Notes under the pieces: model-generated | The model's database searches: none | The model's input: only the letters and a program-made list of their open reading frames with translations | What the model was told of the DNA's origin: nothing | Program-made: the position numbers and the translations under genes | NCBI RefSeq assembly: GCF_000014045.1 | Contig: NC_008209.1 | Location: 4,069,098 to 4,133,097, forward strand | Source of the DNA: Roseobacter denitrificans OCh 114 | GTDB lineage: Bacteria; Pseudomonadota; Alphaproteobacteria; Rhodobacterales; Rhodobacteraceae | Direction: 5' to 3' | DNA: 64,000 nucleotides | Part shown: positions 42,556 through 50,901 of the stretch, one piece after another | How positions within the stretch are numbered: position 1 is the stretch's first letter | Layout of the letters: each line of letters starts with the position of its first letter

Positions 42556-44232
42556 ATGGCATATAAGTCAGACATCGAAATCGCGAGAGAAGCAAAGAAA
42601 CGCCCGATCCAGGAGATTGGCGAAAAGATCGGCATCGGGTCCGATGACCTGCTGCCTTACGGCCACGACAAGGCCAAGGTCAGCCAGAGTTTTATCAACT
42701 CGGTTCAGGACAAGCCAAACGGGCGTCTGGTGCTTGTGACCGCGATCAACCCGACCCCGGCCGGTGAGGGCAAGACAACCACCACCGTGGGTCTGGGCGA
42801 CGGGTTGAACCACATTGGCAAGAATGCAATGATCTGTATCCGCGAAGCCTCGCTCGGCCCGAACTTCGGGATGAAGGGCGGCGCTGCCGGGGGCGGTTAT
42901 GCGCAGGTTGTGCCGATGGAGGATATGAACCTCCACTTCACCGGCGACTTCCACGCCATCACATCGGCGCACTCTCTCTTGTCGGCGATGATTGACAACC
43001 ACATCTATTGGGGCAATGAAGCGGAGATCGACGTTCGCCGTGTCCAGTGGCGGCGCGTTGTTGACATGAATGACCGCGCGCTGCGCCAGATCACGGCGTC
43101 GCTTGGTGGCGTTGCCAACGGGTTCCCGCGTGAGGCCGGGTTTGACATCACCGTGGCCTCCGAAGTCATGGCGATCCTGTGTCTGGCCAAAGATCTCAAG
43201 GATCTTGAAAAGCGCCTCGGCGACATGATCGTGGCCTATCGCCGCGACCGCTCGCCGGTCTTCTGCCGGGACATCAAAGCGCAAGGCGCGATGACGGTTC
43301 TGCTGAAAGATGCGATGCAGCCCAACCTTGTGCAGACGCTGGAAAACAACCCGGCCTTTGTGCATGGCGGACCCTTCGCGAACATCGCGCATGGCTGTAA
43401 CTCGGTGATCGCGACGACGACCGCCCTCAAACTGGCCGATTACGTGGTGACAGAGGCGGGCTTCGGGGCCGACCTTGGGGCCGAGAAGTTCATGAACATC
43501 AAGTGCCGCAAGGCTGGCATTGCCCCATCGGTTGTGGTGTGTGTCGCAACTGTGCGCGCGATGAAGATGAATGGCGGCGTGGCCAAGGCAGACCTTGGTG
43601 CAGAGAACGTCGACGCGGTCAAGAAGGGTTGCCCCAACCTTGGCCGTCACATCGAAAACCTGAAGTCGTTCGGCGTACCCGTCATCGTGGCGATCAACCA
43701 CTTTGTCACGGATACGGATGCGGAAGTCGAGGCCATCAAGTCATATGTCAGCGAACACGGTGCCGAAGCTGTGTTGAGCCGCCATTGGGAGTTGGGTTCC
43801 GAGGGTTCCGCCGATCTTGCGCGCAAGGTTGTCGAAGTGGCCGAGAAAGACAGCGCGAATTTTGCGCCGATCTATCCCGACGACATGCCATTGGCCGAGA
43901 AAGTCCAGACCATCGCCAAGCGTATCTACCGCGCCGACGAAGCGCTGATGGACAAGAAGGTCCGCGATCAGTTGAAACTCTGGGAAGAACAGGGCTACGG
44001 CCACCTGCCGGTCTGCATGGCCAAGACGCAGTATTCCTTCTCGACCGATCCCAACCTGCGCGGCGCGCCCACCGGTCATTCGGTGCCCGTGCGCGAGGTG
44101 CGGTTGTCCGCCGGTGCCGGTTTTGTCGTCGTCGTCTGCGGCGAGATCATGACAATGCCGGGCCTGCCCCGTGTGCCATCGGCCGAAAACATTCATCTGA
44201 ACGAAGACGGTCAGATCGAAGGTCTGTTCTGA
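42556..44232 (+). CDS. fhs: Formate-tetrahydrofolate ligase
   Basis: This 558-residue enzyme uses ATP to join formate to tetrahydrofolate. The ATP loop [18 protein letters not shown] lies at about residues 65-85, the [14 protein letters not shown] segment at about 99, and the conserved [17 protein letters not shown] block near residue 305. It links formate to the folate pool in both directions: formate assimilation into serine, or ATP recovery from formyl-THF. It lies 27 bases after fdh1A and upstream of the two folD genes. Confidence 0.96.
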   Translation: MAYKSDIEIAREAKKRPIQEIGEKIGIGSDDLLPYGHDKAKVSQSFINSVQDKPNGRLVLVTAINPTPAGEGKTTTTVGLGDGLNHIGKNAMICIREASLGPNFGMKGGAAGGGYAQVVPMEDMNLHFTGDFHAITSAHSLLSAMIDNHIYWGNEAEIDVRRVQWRRVVDMNDRALRQITASLGGVANGFPREAGFDITVASEVMAILCLAKDLKDLEKRLGDMIVAYRRDRSPVFCRDIKAQGAMTVLLKDAMQPNLVQTLENNPAFVHGGPFANIAHGCNSVIATTTALKLADYVVTEAGFGADLGAEKFMNIKCRKAGIAPSVVVCVATVRAMKMNGGVAKADLGAENVDAVKKGCPNLGRHIENLKSFGVPVIVAINHFVTDTDAEVEAIKSYVSEHGAEAVLSRHWELGSEGSADLARKVVEVAEKDSANFAPIYPDDMPLAEKVQTIAKRIYRADEALMDKKVRDQLKLWEEQGYGHLPVCMAKTQYSFSTDPNLRGAPTGHSVPVREVRLSAGAGFVVVVCGEIMTMPGLPRVPSAENIHLNEDGQIEGLF

Positions 44233-44240
44233 ACGCACAG

Positions 44241-44262
44241 GGGGTCCCGGTCCCGGGACCCC
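44241..44262 (+). other. GC-rich perfect palindrome between fhs and folD
   Basis: Ten-base arms GGGGTCCCGG and CCGGGACCCC flank two bases. A strong RNA hairpin here with no T-run could act as an mRNA stability or processing element between fhs and folD rather than as an intrinsic terminator. Confidence 0.5.
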
Positions 44263-44345
44263 GACCGAGGGATCGGGCGCGGCGTTTGAGCGCCGCCCGT
44301 CCTCATACCAAAACAACATACATTTTGAAGAAAGAAGGGTCTGGC

Positions 44346-45248
44346 ATGGCGGCGACCATTATCGACGGAAAAGCCTTTGCGGCGAAGGTGCGCGCACAGG
44401 TGGCGGAACATGTGACACGGATTAAACAGGATCACGGCATCACACCGGGTCTGGCGGTCGTGCTGGTGGGCGAAGACCCGGCGAGCCAGGTCTATGTCCG
44501 CTCCAAAGGCAAGCAAACGGTCGAAGCGGGCATGAACTCTTATGAGCACAAGCTTGATGCCGACACCTCCGAGGCTGATTTGCTGGCCGTAGTTGACAAG
44601 CTGAACAAGGATCCCAACGTACACGGTATTCTTGTGCAGTTGCCGCTGCCCAAACATCTGGATGAAGACCTGATCATCAATTCAATTGATCCGGCCAAGG
44701 ACGTCGATGGCTTCCACATCTCGAACGTCGGCCTGTTGGGCACGGGACAGAAAAGCATGGTGCCCTGCACGCCGCTTGGTTGCCTGATGATGCTGCGCGA
44801 ACACCATGGCAGCCTGTCGGGTATGAACGCGGTCGTTATTGGCCGCTCAAACATCGTGGGCAAACCGATGGCGCAACTCTTGCTGAATGACAGCTGCACG
44901 GTGACAATCGCCCACAGCCGTACGAAGGACCTGCCCGACGTCGTGCGCGGCGCTGACATCGTGGTCGCGGCCGTCGGTCGGCCTGAAATGGTGCCCGGCG
45001 ATTGGATCAAGCCCGGCGCGACAGTCATTGACGTGGGTATCAACCGCATTGATGCACCCGAAAAAGGTGAGGGCAAAACCCGTTTGGTCGGCGATTGCCA
45101 CTATGATAGCTGCGCCGAGACAGCGGGTGCCATCACGCCTGTGCCCGGTGGGGTCGGACCAATGACGATTGCCTGTTTGTTGGCCAACACCGTAACCTCG
45201 TGCTGTCGCGCAAACGGCCTGGAAGAACCGACCGGGCTGACAGCGTAA
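44346..45248 (+). CDS. folD: Bifunctional methylene-THF dehydrogenase/methenyl-THF cyclohydrolase
   Basis: The 300-residue enzyme interconverts methylene-, methenyl- and formyl-THF. The catalytic motif YVRSKGKQ is intact, with the cyclohydrolase lysine at residue 54. Other conserved segments are [31 protein letters not shown] (NADP site) and [10 protein letters not shown]. The ATG at 44346 is preceded by AGAAAGAAGGG. Its stop overlaps the start of the second folD-like gene by one base (TAATG). Confidence 0.95.
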   Translation: MAATIIDGKAFAAKVRAQVAEHVTRIKQDHGITPGLAVVLVGEDPASQVYVRSKGKQTVEAGMNSYEHKLDADTSEADLLAVVDKLNKDPNVHGILVQLPLPKHLDEDLIINSIDPAKDVDGFHISNVGLLGTGQKSMVPCTPLGCLMMLREHHGSLSGMNAVVIGRSNIVGKPMAQLLLNDSCTVTIAHSRTKDLPDVVRGADIVVAAVGRPEMVPGDWIKPGATVIDVGINRIDAPEKGEGKTRLVGDCHYDSCAETAGAITPVPGGVGPMTIACLLANTVTSCCRANGLEEPTGLTA

Positions 45249-46120
45249 TGCAAGATCCGCGACTACTGATGGGCAAACCCGTACGCGAGCGTATCCTCGA
45301 AGAGGTGCGCAGCGTGACAGAGAAAGTGGACCGGATCGGCAAACTCGTCTCCATCTCCATCGGAGATGTGCCCGAGGTGGCTGTCTATGTCCGCAATCAG
45401 GCGCGGGCCGCTTCAACGGCGGGGCTGCCTTTCGATCAGGAGTTCTGGGGGGCGGATGTCACGCAGGACGAATGCAAGGCGATGATCCAGAAGATGAATG
45501 ACGACCCGGAGGTTCTGGGCATCATCCTGCAGCGCCCGGTGCCCGATCACATCAACGTCCGCTCGCTGCAGTCTGCGATCCACCCGCTCAAGGACGTCGA
45601 AGGCATGAACCCGGCCTCCATCGGGAATATCGTCTATAATGACGTGGCAATGGCCCCCTGTACGGCCGCCGCCGCGGTGGAACTGATCCGGGAAACCGGG
45701 CTTAAACTGGAAGGTCTCGAAGTGGTCATGGTCGGCCATTCCGAGATCGTCGGAAAACCGGCCGCCATGATGCTCATGGCAGAGGGTGCGACGGTCACCG
45801 TCTGCCATCACCTGACGCGTTCGGTCGCCATGCATTCACGCCGCGCAGATGTCATCGTGGTCGCGGTTGGCAAGGCGCATCTGATCGGCGCGGATATGGT
45901 CAAGCCCGGCGCGGCGGTGATTGACATCGGCATCAACCAGATCACCGAGGCCGACGGCAACACCCGGATCGTCGGCGATGTGGATACCGACGCGGTAAAA
46001 GAGATCGCCGGATGGGTAACCCCTGTGCCCGGCGGGGTCGGACCGGTAACGGTTGCGATCCTGATGCGCAACGCGGTACGCGCGCATGAGCGGCAAAAGG
46101 CTGCCGGCTGGTACGCCTGA
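45248..46120 (+). CDS. Divergent FolD paralogue lacking the cyclohydrolase lysine
   Basis: The 290-residue product is FolD-like throughout: GIILQRPVP, GHSEIVGKPAAMML (NADP site) and [14 protein letters not shown]. The active-site motif, though, reads YVRNQARA, so the lysine at position 54 of the upstream FolD is Gln51 here. DVDGFH is replaced by DVEGMN, and PCTPLG by PCTAAAA. In human MTHFD1 the lysine-to-glutamine change removes cyclohydrolase but not dehydrogenase activity, so a dehydrogenase-only enzyme is a fair prediction. It is translationally coupled to folD, and its stop is the first base of a dispersed repeat copy. An altered cofactor or substrate is the alternative. Confidence 0.85.
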   Translation: MQDPRLLMGKPVRERILEEVRSVTEKVDRIGKLVSISIGDVPEVAVYVRNQARAASTAGLPFDQEFWGADVTQDECKAMIQKMNDDPEVLGIILQRPVPDHINVRSLQSAIHPLKDVEGMNPASIGNIVYNDVAMAPCTAAAAVELIRETGLKLEGLEVVMVGHSEIVGKPAAMMLMAEGATVTVCHHLTRSVAMHSRRADVIVVAVGKAHLIGADMVKPGAAVIDIGINQITEADGNTRIVGDVDTDAVKEIAGWVTPVPGGVGPVTVAILMRNAVRAHERQKAAGWYA

Positions 46121-46220
46121 AGCGTCATGCGAAAAACCTCGACCACGTAACGCTGCCTGAAATCAAGGATTTCAACGCGATACGTGACACATGACGTTTT
46201 TGGGTATTTCGTCAGACGCT
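46120..46220 (+). repeat. Dispersed ~100-bp palindromic repeat, copy 3
   Basis: It reads AAGCGTCATGCGAAAAACC at the left end and TTTCGTCAGACGCT at the right end, with CCACGTAACGC and GCGATACGTGAC inside. It fills the whole gap between the convergent stops of the second folD-like gene (46118-46120) and the transporter gene (46221), so it may terminate both transcripts. Confidence 0.8.
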
Positions 46221-47066
46221 CTAAAACGACAGGTAGCCGATCCCGAAAAAGGCAACCACGCATCCCGCCCATTGGGCGGGGCCCATCAATTCCTTGAGGA
46301 AAACGCGCGCCAGCAGGATCGTGAACAGACCAAACATCGAAGCTGCGACGGAGGCATATTCCGGGCGATCAAAGGCCCCCGCCGAAAAGACCGCCAAGAG
46401 CGCGATGCCGTCAAGAAGACCCATGACAATCAGCGGCGGCACAGCGCGCCAGCCGACGCGGATGTTCGATTTGAACGCCATAATGATCGTGACCAACAAC
46501 ACCAGTGCCACGACGCGGGCCGTGAAGGTGCCGGGCCACTCTCCACCCAGATCTGCGGATATCTGGCCAAGCTTGAACGTCGTGGCAAATCCCACGGCCG
46601 ACAGTAGTGAATAGATGATCGTCGGACCTTTGGGCGGGATGTCTGTGTCTTCGGAATCCGACAGGATCGCGACAAGGCCGACGGCGGCAACGATCAACAG
46701 CACCGCTGCGATCTGATCGAATGTGATCGGTGTTCCCGCAAGTGCGGCGTAGATCAGCGACAAAACAGGAAAAGCGCCGATAATCGGACTGACGAGCCGC
46801 ACCGGCCCCCGCTGGAAAGCAAAGTAAAGCCCGAGGCTTGCAACAAGAAACGCCACCCCTGCCCCGATCGCGCTCCAGAGCGCTGGACCCTGAGGCAGAA
46901 ATGGGGCCTGATTGACGACGATCACGAGGCTCTGAAAGATCAACCCTGTCGTCAGCACCACCAGAAGCGCCCCCATCAAAGGGACACTGCGGCTCAGGTA
47001 GCGAATAGCGATGTCATGCAGGCCCCAACAGAAAGCCGCCACAAGTCCAAGGTAAAGTGCAGTCAC
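46221..47066 (-). CDS. EamA/DMT-superfamily transporter
   Basis: The 281-residue inner-membrane protein has about ten hydrophobic helices in two EamA repeats (LYLGLVAAFCWGLHDIAIRY at the N-terminus, a PIIGAFPVLSLIYAALAG segment near residue 100, and LKELMGPAQWAGCVVAFFGI at the end). The family exports metabolites or amino acids. The substrate is unknown. The gene is divergent from the truncated haemoglobin gene and shares its upstream region. Confidence 0.85.
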   Translation of the reverse strand: MTALYLGLVAAFCWGLHDIAIRYLSRSVPLMGALLVVLTTGLIFQSLVIVVNQAPFLPQGPALWSAIGAGVAFLVASLGLYFAFQRGPVRLVSPIIGAFPVLSLIYAALAGTPITFDQIAAVLLIVAAVGLVAILSDSEDTDIPPKGPTIIYSLLSAVGFATTFKLGQISADLGGEWPGTFTARVVALVLLVTIIMAFKSNIRVGWRAVPPLIVMGLLDGIALLAVFSAGAFDRPEYASVAASMFGLFTILLARVFLKELMGPAQWAGCVVAFFGIGYLSF

Positions 47067-47195
47067 AACTGGGCGCCCCTTTGCATGTCGCTGAAAAACG
47101 ACTGAATTCCTTGTCCGACTGTACCGCGCTTTTCATTCACAACAATAAACTATTTTTCTGTTCAGGCAATTTTTCTTCTGAGAGAAGCCCCGGTC

Positions 47196-47209
47196 TTGAT
47201 ACAGATCAA
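47196..47209. promoter_or_regulatory. Perfect FNR-type box upstream of truncated haemoglobin
   Basis: TTGATACAGATCAA matches the FNR/FnrL consensus TTGAT-N4-ATCAA exactly. Its centre lies about 41 bases upstream of the truncated haemoglobin start and 136 bases upstream of the transporter start. At that spacing it either activates a nearly leaderless transcript or overlaps and represses the promoter. Confidence 0.65.
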
Positions 47210-47243
47210 AGACGGCAAAGTACTGGTTTTCTAGGCTGCTACG

Positions 47244-47702
47244 ATGACATGTGCTTTGCAAAAGATGGGCGGCGAAACGGCGCTGCAGATGCTGGTCGAA
47301 CGTTTCTACGACATCATGGAAACCGATCCGGAGGTTCACGAATTGCACCGGCTGCATTTTCGCGGACATGGGCTGTCGCATACGCGGCAAGCTCAGTTTG
47401 AATTCATGTCGGGCTTTCTTGGCGGGCGTGCCTATTATCGCGAGCGTTTTGGCCACATGAACCTGCGTGAGATTCACGATCATGTGCCCATCCGGACCGA
47501 AGACGCGGAACTTTGGCTGGAAACATTCGACCGCGCCCTTGCCGATGTGAATCTGGCCGGGGAGGACGTCGACAAGATGCGCGCGACCCTGCGGCGTGCG
47601 GCTCATATGCTGGTCAATGATCTGCCGGACTGGCGCAAGGGCGAGGGTGCGGGCGAAGGGGCCGAAGTGCTCCGGGATCACGGTGCGCTGCGGCGGGCCT
47701 GA
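47244..47702 (+). CDS. Group II truncated haemoglobin
   Basis: The 152-residue globin has the short two-on-two fold. It shows GGETALQMLVERFYDIME at the start, the HELHRLH loop, a tryptophan-poor E helix, and YYRERFGHMNLREIHDHVPI, whose histidine fits the proximal haem ligand. Roles in NO detoxification or oxygen supply under low oxygen are known for the family. The start has only a weak TAGG site. The perfect FNR box 35 bases upstream fits oxygen-responsive control. Confidence 0.88.
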   Translation: MTCALQKMGGETALQMLVERFYDIMETDPEVHELHRLHFRGHGLSHTRQAQFEFMSGFLGGRAYYRERFGHMNLREIHDHVPIRTEDAELWLETFDRALADVNLAGEDVDKMRATLRRAAHMLVNDLPDWRKGEGAGEGAEVLRDHGALRRA

Positions 47703-47708
47703 ACCCCG

Positions 47709-48986
47709 TCAGGCCGCGCCGGTCAGCAGTATCTGTACATCCGCGACGTTTGTGCCCGTCGGCCCGGTAATCAGCAGATCACCCGCAAGGCGCAGGGCCG
47801 TGTTGCTGTCATTTTGATCCAGCAATGCCGTTGGCGCCTGCCCCTCGGCACGAATGCGCGACAGCGTCCCCTGATCGACAAGGCCCCCCGCCGCATCCGT
47901 GGGCCCATCGCGCCCATCGGTGCCACCGGACAAAAACACCCAAGGTCTTGTGACCGGTGCCTTGTCTGCCAATGCCGCAACGCGCAGGGCAAGTTCCTGA
48001 TTGCGCCCACCGCGGCCCCTGCCACGTATCTTTACCGTCGTTTCACCGCCCCACAGAATGGCACGCGGGCGCGATGTAACTTCCTGTTTCATAACGCGGA
48101 AAATACTGGCAGCGGCGGTATTCACATCACCGATCAACGGGTCTGCGATCACCTTGGTGTCATAATGCTGCGAAAGATATTGGGCGGCAGCCTCGACACT
48201 TTCGCGGTTACCGCCGATCAGGTGATTGACCGCATCCTGCGGAAGCGGCGCGGTGCGCGCGACGCGCAGATGGGCCTGAATGTTGGCCGGAATGCGGTCG
48301 AAAAGCGCTGCCTCGCGCAGCAGATCGCGGGCATCCTCGGTCGTACCAATCGGGGAAACGGTCGGGCCGGAGGCGATCGCGCGCAGGTCGTCGCCCACCA
48401 CATCTGACAGGATATAGGCCGTAACCTGCGCCGGTGCTGCAAGCCGTGCCAGCCCGCCGCCCTTGAGCCGTGATACCTGTTGCCGGATCAGGTTCATCTG
48501 GACAATGTCGAGGCCATTTTCCAGGAGCAGGCGATTGAGCTTTTGTTTATCTTCCAAAGTGACGCCATCAGGTGGCGCAGGAAGAAGGGCGGAACCTCCA
48601 CCCGAAATCAGCGCAATGACCACATCATCAGACGTCGCCTGTTGCAGCGCCTCGATCACCCGCAGCGAGGCGGTTTCGCCAACACTGTCAGGCACGGGGT
48701 GACCGGCGCGAAACACTTCAGCACCCGGTGCCTGTTCGTCGTTTTCGCGGTGCGTCACACAGATCAGGTGTCTTCGCCCATCGAGGCGCGGCAGCAGCGC
48801 ACGTAACATCGCCGGAGCTGCCTTGCCGACGGCAATGACGATGGTGCGCCCGCTCAGACCGGGCCGCGGCGGCGGGTGCCGGACAAGCGCAGCGCGCATG
48901 GCCAGCGCGGGATCAGCGCGCTGGACAGCAGCTTTGAAGGCCTGTCTGGCCGCCTCTTTCAGAGCGGAAAGTTCATCCGTCAGCAA
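47709..48986 (-). CDS. gckA: Glycerate 2-kinase (MOFRL family)
   Basis: This enzyme phosphorylates D-glycerate to 2-phosphoglycerate, the serine-cycle step that feeds PEP. The 425-residue product has the family pattern: TIVIAVGKAAPAM near residue 60, SGGGSALLPAPP, RLKGGGLA, and a C-terminal MOFRL-type domain (AILWGGETTVKIRGRGRGGRNQELAL, ending TNVADVQILL). I chose a TTG start at 48986, which places LLTDELSALKEAARQAF at the N-terminus and has AAAGG eight bases upstream. The gene overlaps malyl-CoA lyase by 14 bases, so the two form one minus-strand operon. Confidence 0.9.
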   Translation of the reverse strand: MLTDELSALKEAARQAFKAAVQRADPALAMRAALVRHPPPRPGLSGRTIVIAVGKAAPAMLRALLPRLDGRRHLICVTHRENDEQAPGAEVFRAGHPVPDSVGETASLRVIEALQQATSDDVVIALISGGGSALLPAPPDGVTLEDKQKLNRLLLENGLDIVQMNLIRQQVSRLKGGGLARLAAPAQVTAYILSDVVGDDLRAIASGPTVSPIGTTEDARDLLREAALFDRIPANIQAHLRVARTAPLPQDAVNHLIGGNRESVEAAAQYLSQHYDTKVIADPLIGDVNTAAASIFRVMKQEVTSRPRAILWGGETTVKIRGRGRGGRNQELALRVAALADKAPVTRPWVFLSGGTDGRDGPTDAAGGLVDQGTLSRIRAEGQAPTALLDQNDSNTALRLAGDLLITGPTGTNVADVQILLTGAA

Positions 48987-49950
48987 TTTGCCGCGCCTTT
49001 TCGACGAGGACTTCTGCCTGTCGGATGGAGGCGTAGTCGATGAGCCGGCCGTCAAGGGAAACGGCGCCTTTGCCCTCGGCCTCGGCCTGCGCCATGGCTT
49101 CCAGAATGCGCTTGGCCTTGGTGATTTCAGCCTCGGACGGGCTCATCACCTCGTTCGCCAGCGCGATCTGGCTGGGGTGGATCGCCCATTTGCCCTCGCA
49201 TCCCAGGACCGCCGCGCGGTAGGCGGCCGCCTTATACCCATCGGGATCCTGAAAATCACCGAATGGGCCATCGATGGGACGCAACCCGTTCGCACGTGCA
49301 GCGACAACCATCCGCGCGAGCGCATAGTGCCACATGTCACCCCAATGGGTTGCGCGGTTGCCATCGCCGTCCGGGTCGGTCAGCACGGAGTAGTCCGGAT
49401 TCACGCCGCCAATGATCGTGGTGCGCGCGCGCGTGGAGGCCGCATAATCGGCCACACCGAAATGCAGGCTTTCGTTGCGCTTTGAAGCGGCGGCAATCTC
49501 GGAGACGTTCTGCATCCCCAGAGCGGTCTCGATAATATGTTCAAACCCGATGCGTTTTGAATACCCTTTCGCGTCCTCGATCTGTGTGACCATCATGTCC
49601 ACGGCATAGACGTCCGCAGCCGTCCCGACCTTGGGAATCATGATGAGGTCAAGTCGCTCTCCGGCTTGCTCCACCACGTCCACGACATCACGATACATGT
49701 AATGTGTGTCCAGACCGTTAATCCGAATCGACATGGATTTGGTGCCCCAGTCGATCTCGTTCAGGGCCTTGATGATGTTCTTGCGCGCCTGCTCCTTTTC
49801 ATCCGGAGCGACCGCGTCCTCAAGATCCAGAAAGATCACATCAACGTCGGATTGCGCCGCTTTTTCAAACATTTGAGGCTGGGAACCAGGAACAGCCAGC
49901 TCCGATCTGTTCAGGCGACCAGGAGCTTGTTCAACAGGATGGAATGACAT
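48973..49950 (-). CDS. mcl1: L-malyl-CoA/beta-methylmalyl-CoA lyase
   Basis: This enzyme cleaves malyl-CoA to acetyl-CoA and glyoxylate in the serine cycle, and beta-methylmalyl-CoA in the ethylmalonyl-CoA pathway. The 325-residue product is close to the size of the Rhodobacter enzyme and has the CitE-like features RSELAVPGSQPQMFEKAA, DVIFLDLEDAV, KSMSIRINGLDT, GFEHIIETALGM and KWAIHPSQIALAN. It is co-directional with glycerate kinase. The malyl-CoA it uses is made by MtkAB, encoded 2.3 kb away on the other strand. Confidence 0.94.
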   Translation of the reverse strand: MSFHPVEQAPGRLNRSELAVPGSQPQMFEKAAQSDVDVIFLDLEDAVAPDEKEQARKNIIKALNEIDWGTKSMSIRINGLDTHYMYRDVVDVVEQAGERLDLIMIPKVGTAADVYAVDMMVTQIEDAKGYSKRIGFEHIIETALGMQNVSEIAAASKRNESLHFGVADYAASTRARTTIIGGVNPDYSVLTDPDGDGNRATHWGDMWHYALARMVVAARANGLRPIDGPFGDFQDPDGYKAAAYRAAVLGCEGKWAIHPSQIALANEVMSPSEAEITKAKRILEAMAQAEAEGKGAVSLDGRLIDYASIRQAEVLVEKARQIADG

Positions 49951-50015
49951 GGCAAGGGGACCTTTCGGAATAAAGTTGCGTGTGAAGCCCCTATTGCATT
50001 CGGTAAATTATTATT

Positions 50016-50057
50016 ACTGTCAAGAAATAGTTTTGCATATCAGTGTATACTGACAGG
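50016..50057. promoter_or_regulatory. Inverted repeat upstream of mcl1
   Basis: ACTGTCA (50016-50022) and TGACAGG (50051-50057) form a loose dyad in the short AT-rich gap between the mcl1 start and the regulator stop. A regulator site or a weak terminator for the regulator gene are both possible. Confidence 0.2.
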
Positions 50058-50058
50058 G

Positions 50059-50691
50059 CTATGTGGGTCTGCGTGCCTTTGATGCATAGTAATGTGCAAT
50101 CGCCTGCGTCCGGTTCCTTACCGACAGCTTGTCAAAGATATTTGAGAGATGAAATTTGACCGTGTTGGTTGAAATCTCAAGCCGCGCTGAAAGCTGCTTG
50201 TTGGTCAGCCCTTCGGCCAGCGCATCGAGGATTTCACGCTCCTTGCGCGACAGGGTTTCGATCGGATCGGTCTTGATCTCGCGGATGTCCAGATACGGGA
50301 ACACCATCTTGCCATCTGCCACATCAAGACAGGTTTGCACGATCGATTCTGTCGGCGCAGAACGTGCGACGCAGGCCGCCGCGCCCGAGGCCATCGCCCG
50401 GCGCGGAACGCCCGGGTCGCCGTCATTGCCGTAGGCCACGATGCGCGGCGCGTTCTCTTGTTCGCGCAGCACTTCCATGAGTTTTTCGCCGCCCAGAGCC
50501 GGGATGTTCCAATCCAGCACGCAGACATCGACGGGGACACGCATGACCATTCCCAGAAAACCCTCAGCCGTGGCACTTGTGGCCACAAGAGAGAATCGGG
50601 GGTCACGCTCGAACACTTCGGACAGCGCGGACAGAACCAGCGGGTTGCCGTCACCAAGCATGATCGAGACCTTTCCCCTTTTGTCATTCAT
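50059..50691 (-). CDS. LuxR/NarL-family response regulator with atypical receiver
   Basis: The 210-residue product has a receiver (about 1-125) and a LuxR helix-turn-helix (about 145-205: LSRKEREILDALAEGLTNKQ, then TVKFHLSNIFDKL). The phosphoacceptor aspartate is present (VLDWNIP, Asp60). However, the usual acidic pair is reduced to Gly13-Asp14-Gly15, the conserved Thr/Ser is alanine, and the conserved lysine is Arg110 (VARSAP). No histidine kinase gene is adjacent. It lies between mcl1 and the divergent serine-cycle operon, so control of one or both is likely. Phosphorylation may be unneeded. Confidence 0.9.
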   Translation of the reverse strand: MNDKRGKVSIMLGDGNPLVLSALSEVFERDPRFSLVATSATAEGFLGMVMRVPVDVCVLDWNIPALGGEKLMEVLREQENAPRIVAYGNDGDPGVPRRAMASGAAACVARSAPTESIVQTCLDVADGKMVFPYLDIREIKTDPIETLSRKEREILDALAEGLTNKQLSARLEISTNTVKFHLSNIFDKLSVRNRTQAIAHYYASKARRPT

Positions 50692-50772
50692 CGTCGATTT
50701 TCTTTCTTAATTTCCAGCACTTCTATCAAATCGGGTAGGTCGAAATCCGGTATGCAATCGTATTCTATACTA

Positions 50773-50808
50773 ATGGGTAGTAATTTTACAACCAAATTAG
50801 ATACCCAA
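50773..50808. promoter_or_regulatory. NarL-heptamer-like inverted sites upstream of sga
   Basis: ATGGGTA (50773-50779, TACCCAT on the other strand) and TACCCAA (50802-50808) face each other about 22 bases apart. The first fits the NarL heptamer TACYYMT, and the second fits six of seven positions. A further GGGTA lies at 50735. The NarL-type regulator is encoded immediately next door, so these are candidate binding sites for it. Confidence 0.25.
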
Positions 50809-50901
50809 AAGCAGGATTAAAGGGGGTTCTTTGCGTAATCAATAAAATTAACCTTACGTCAACCGATCAACGCAATGGCGAACGCAGGGAGCGACCATCC
50901 A

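Noticed and set aside
45248..46120. Second folD as a pseudogene
   Set aside because: The frame is intact for 290 codons, is coupled to folD, and keeps the NADP-binding and C-terminal motifs. The substitutions are specific to the active site rather than random decay.
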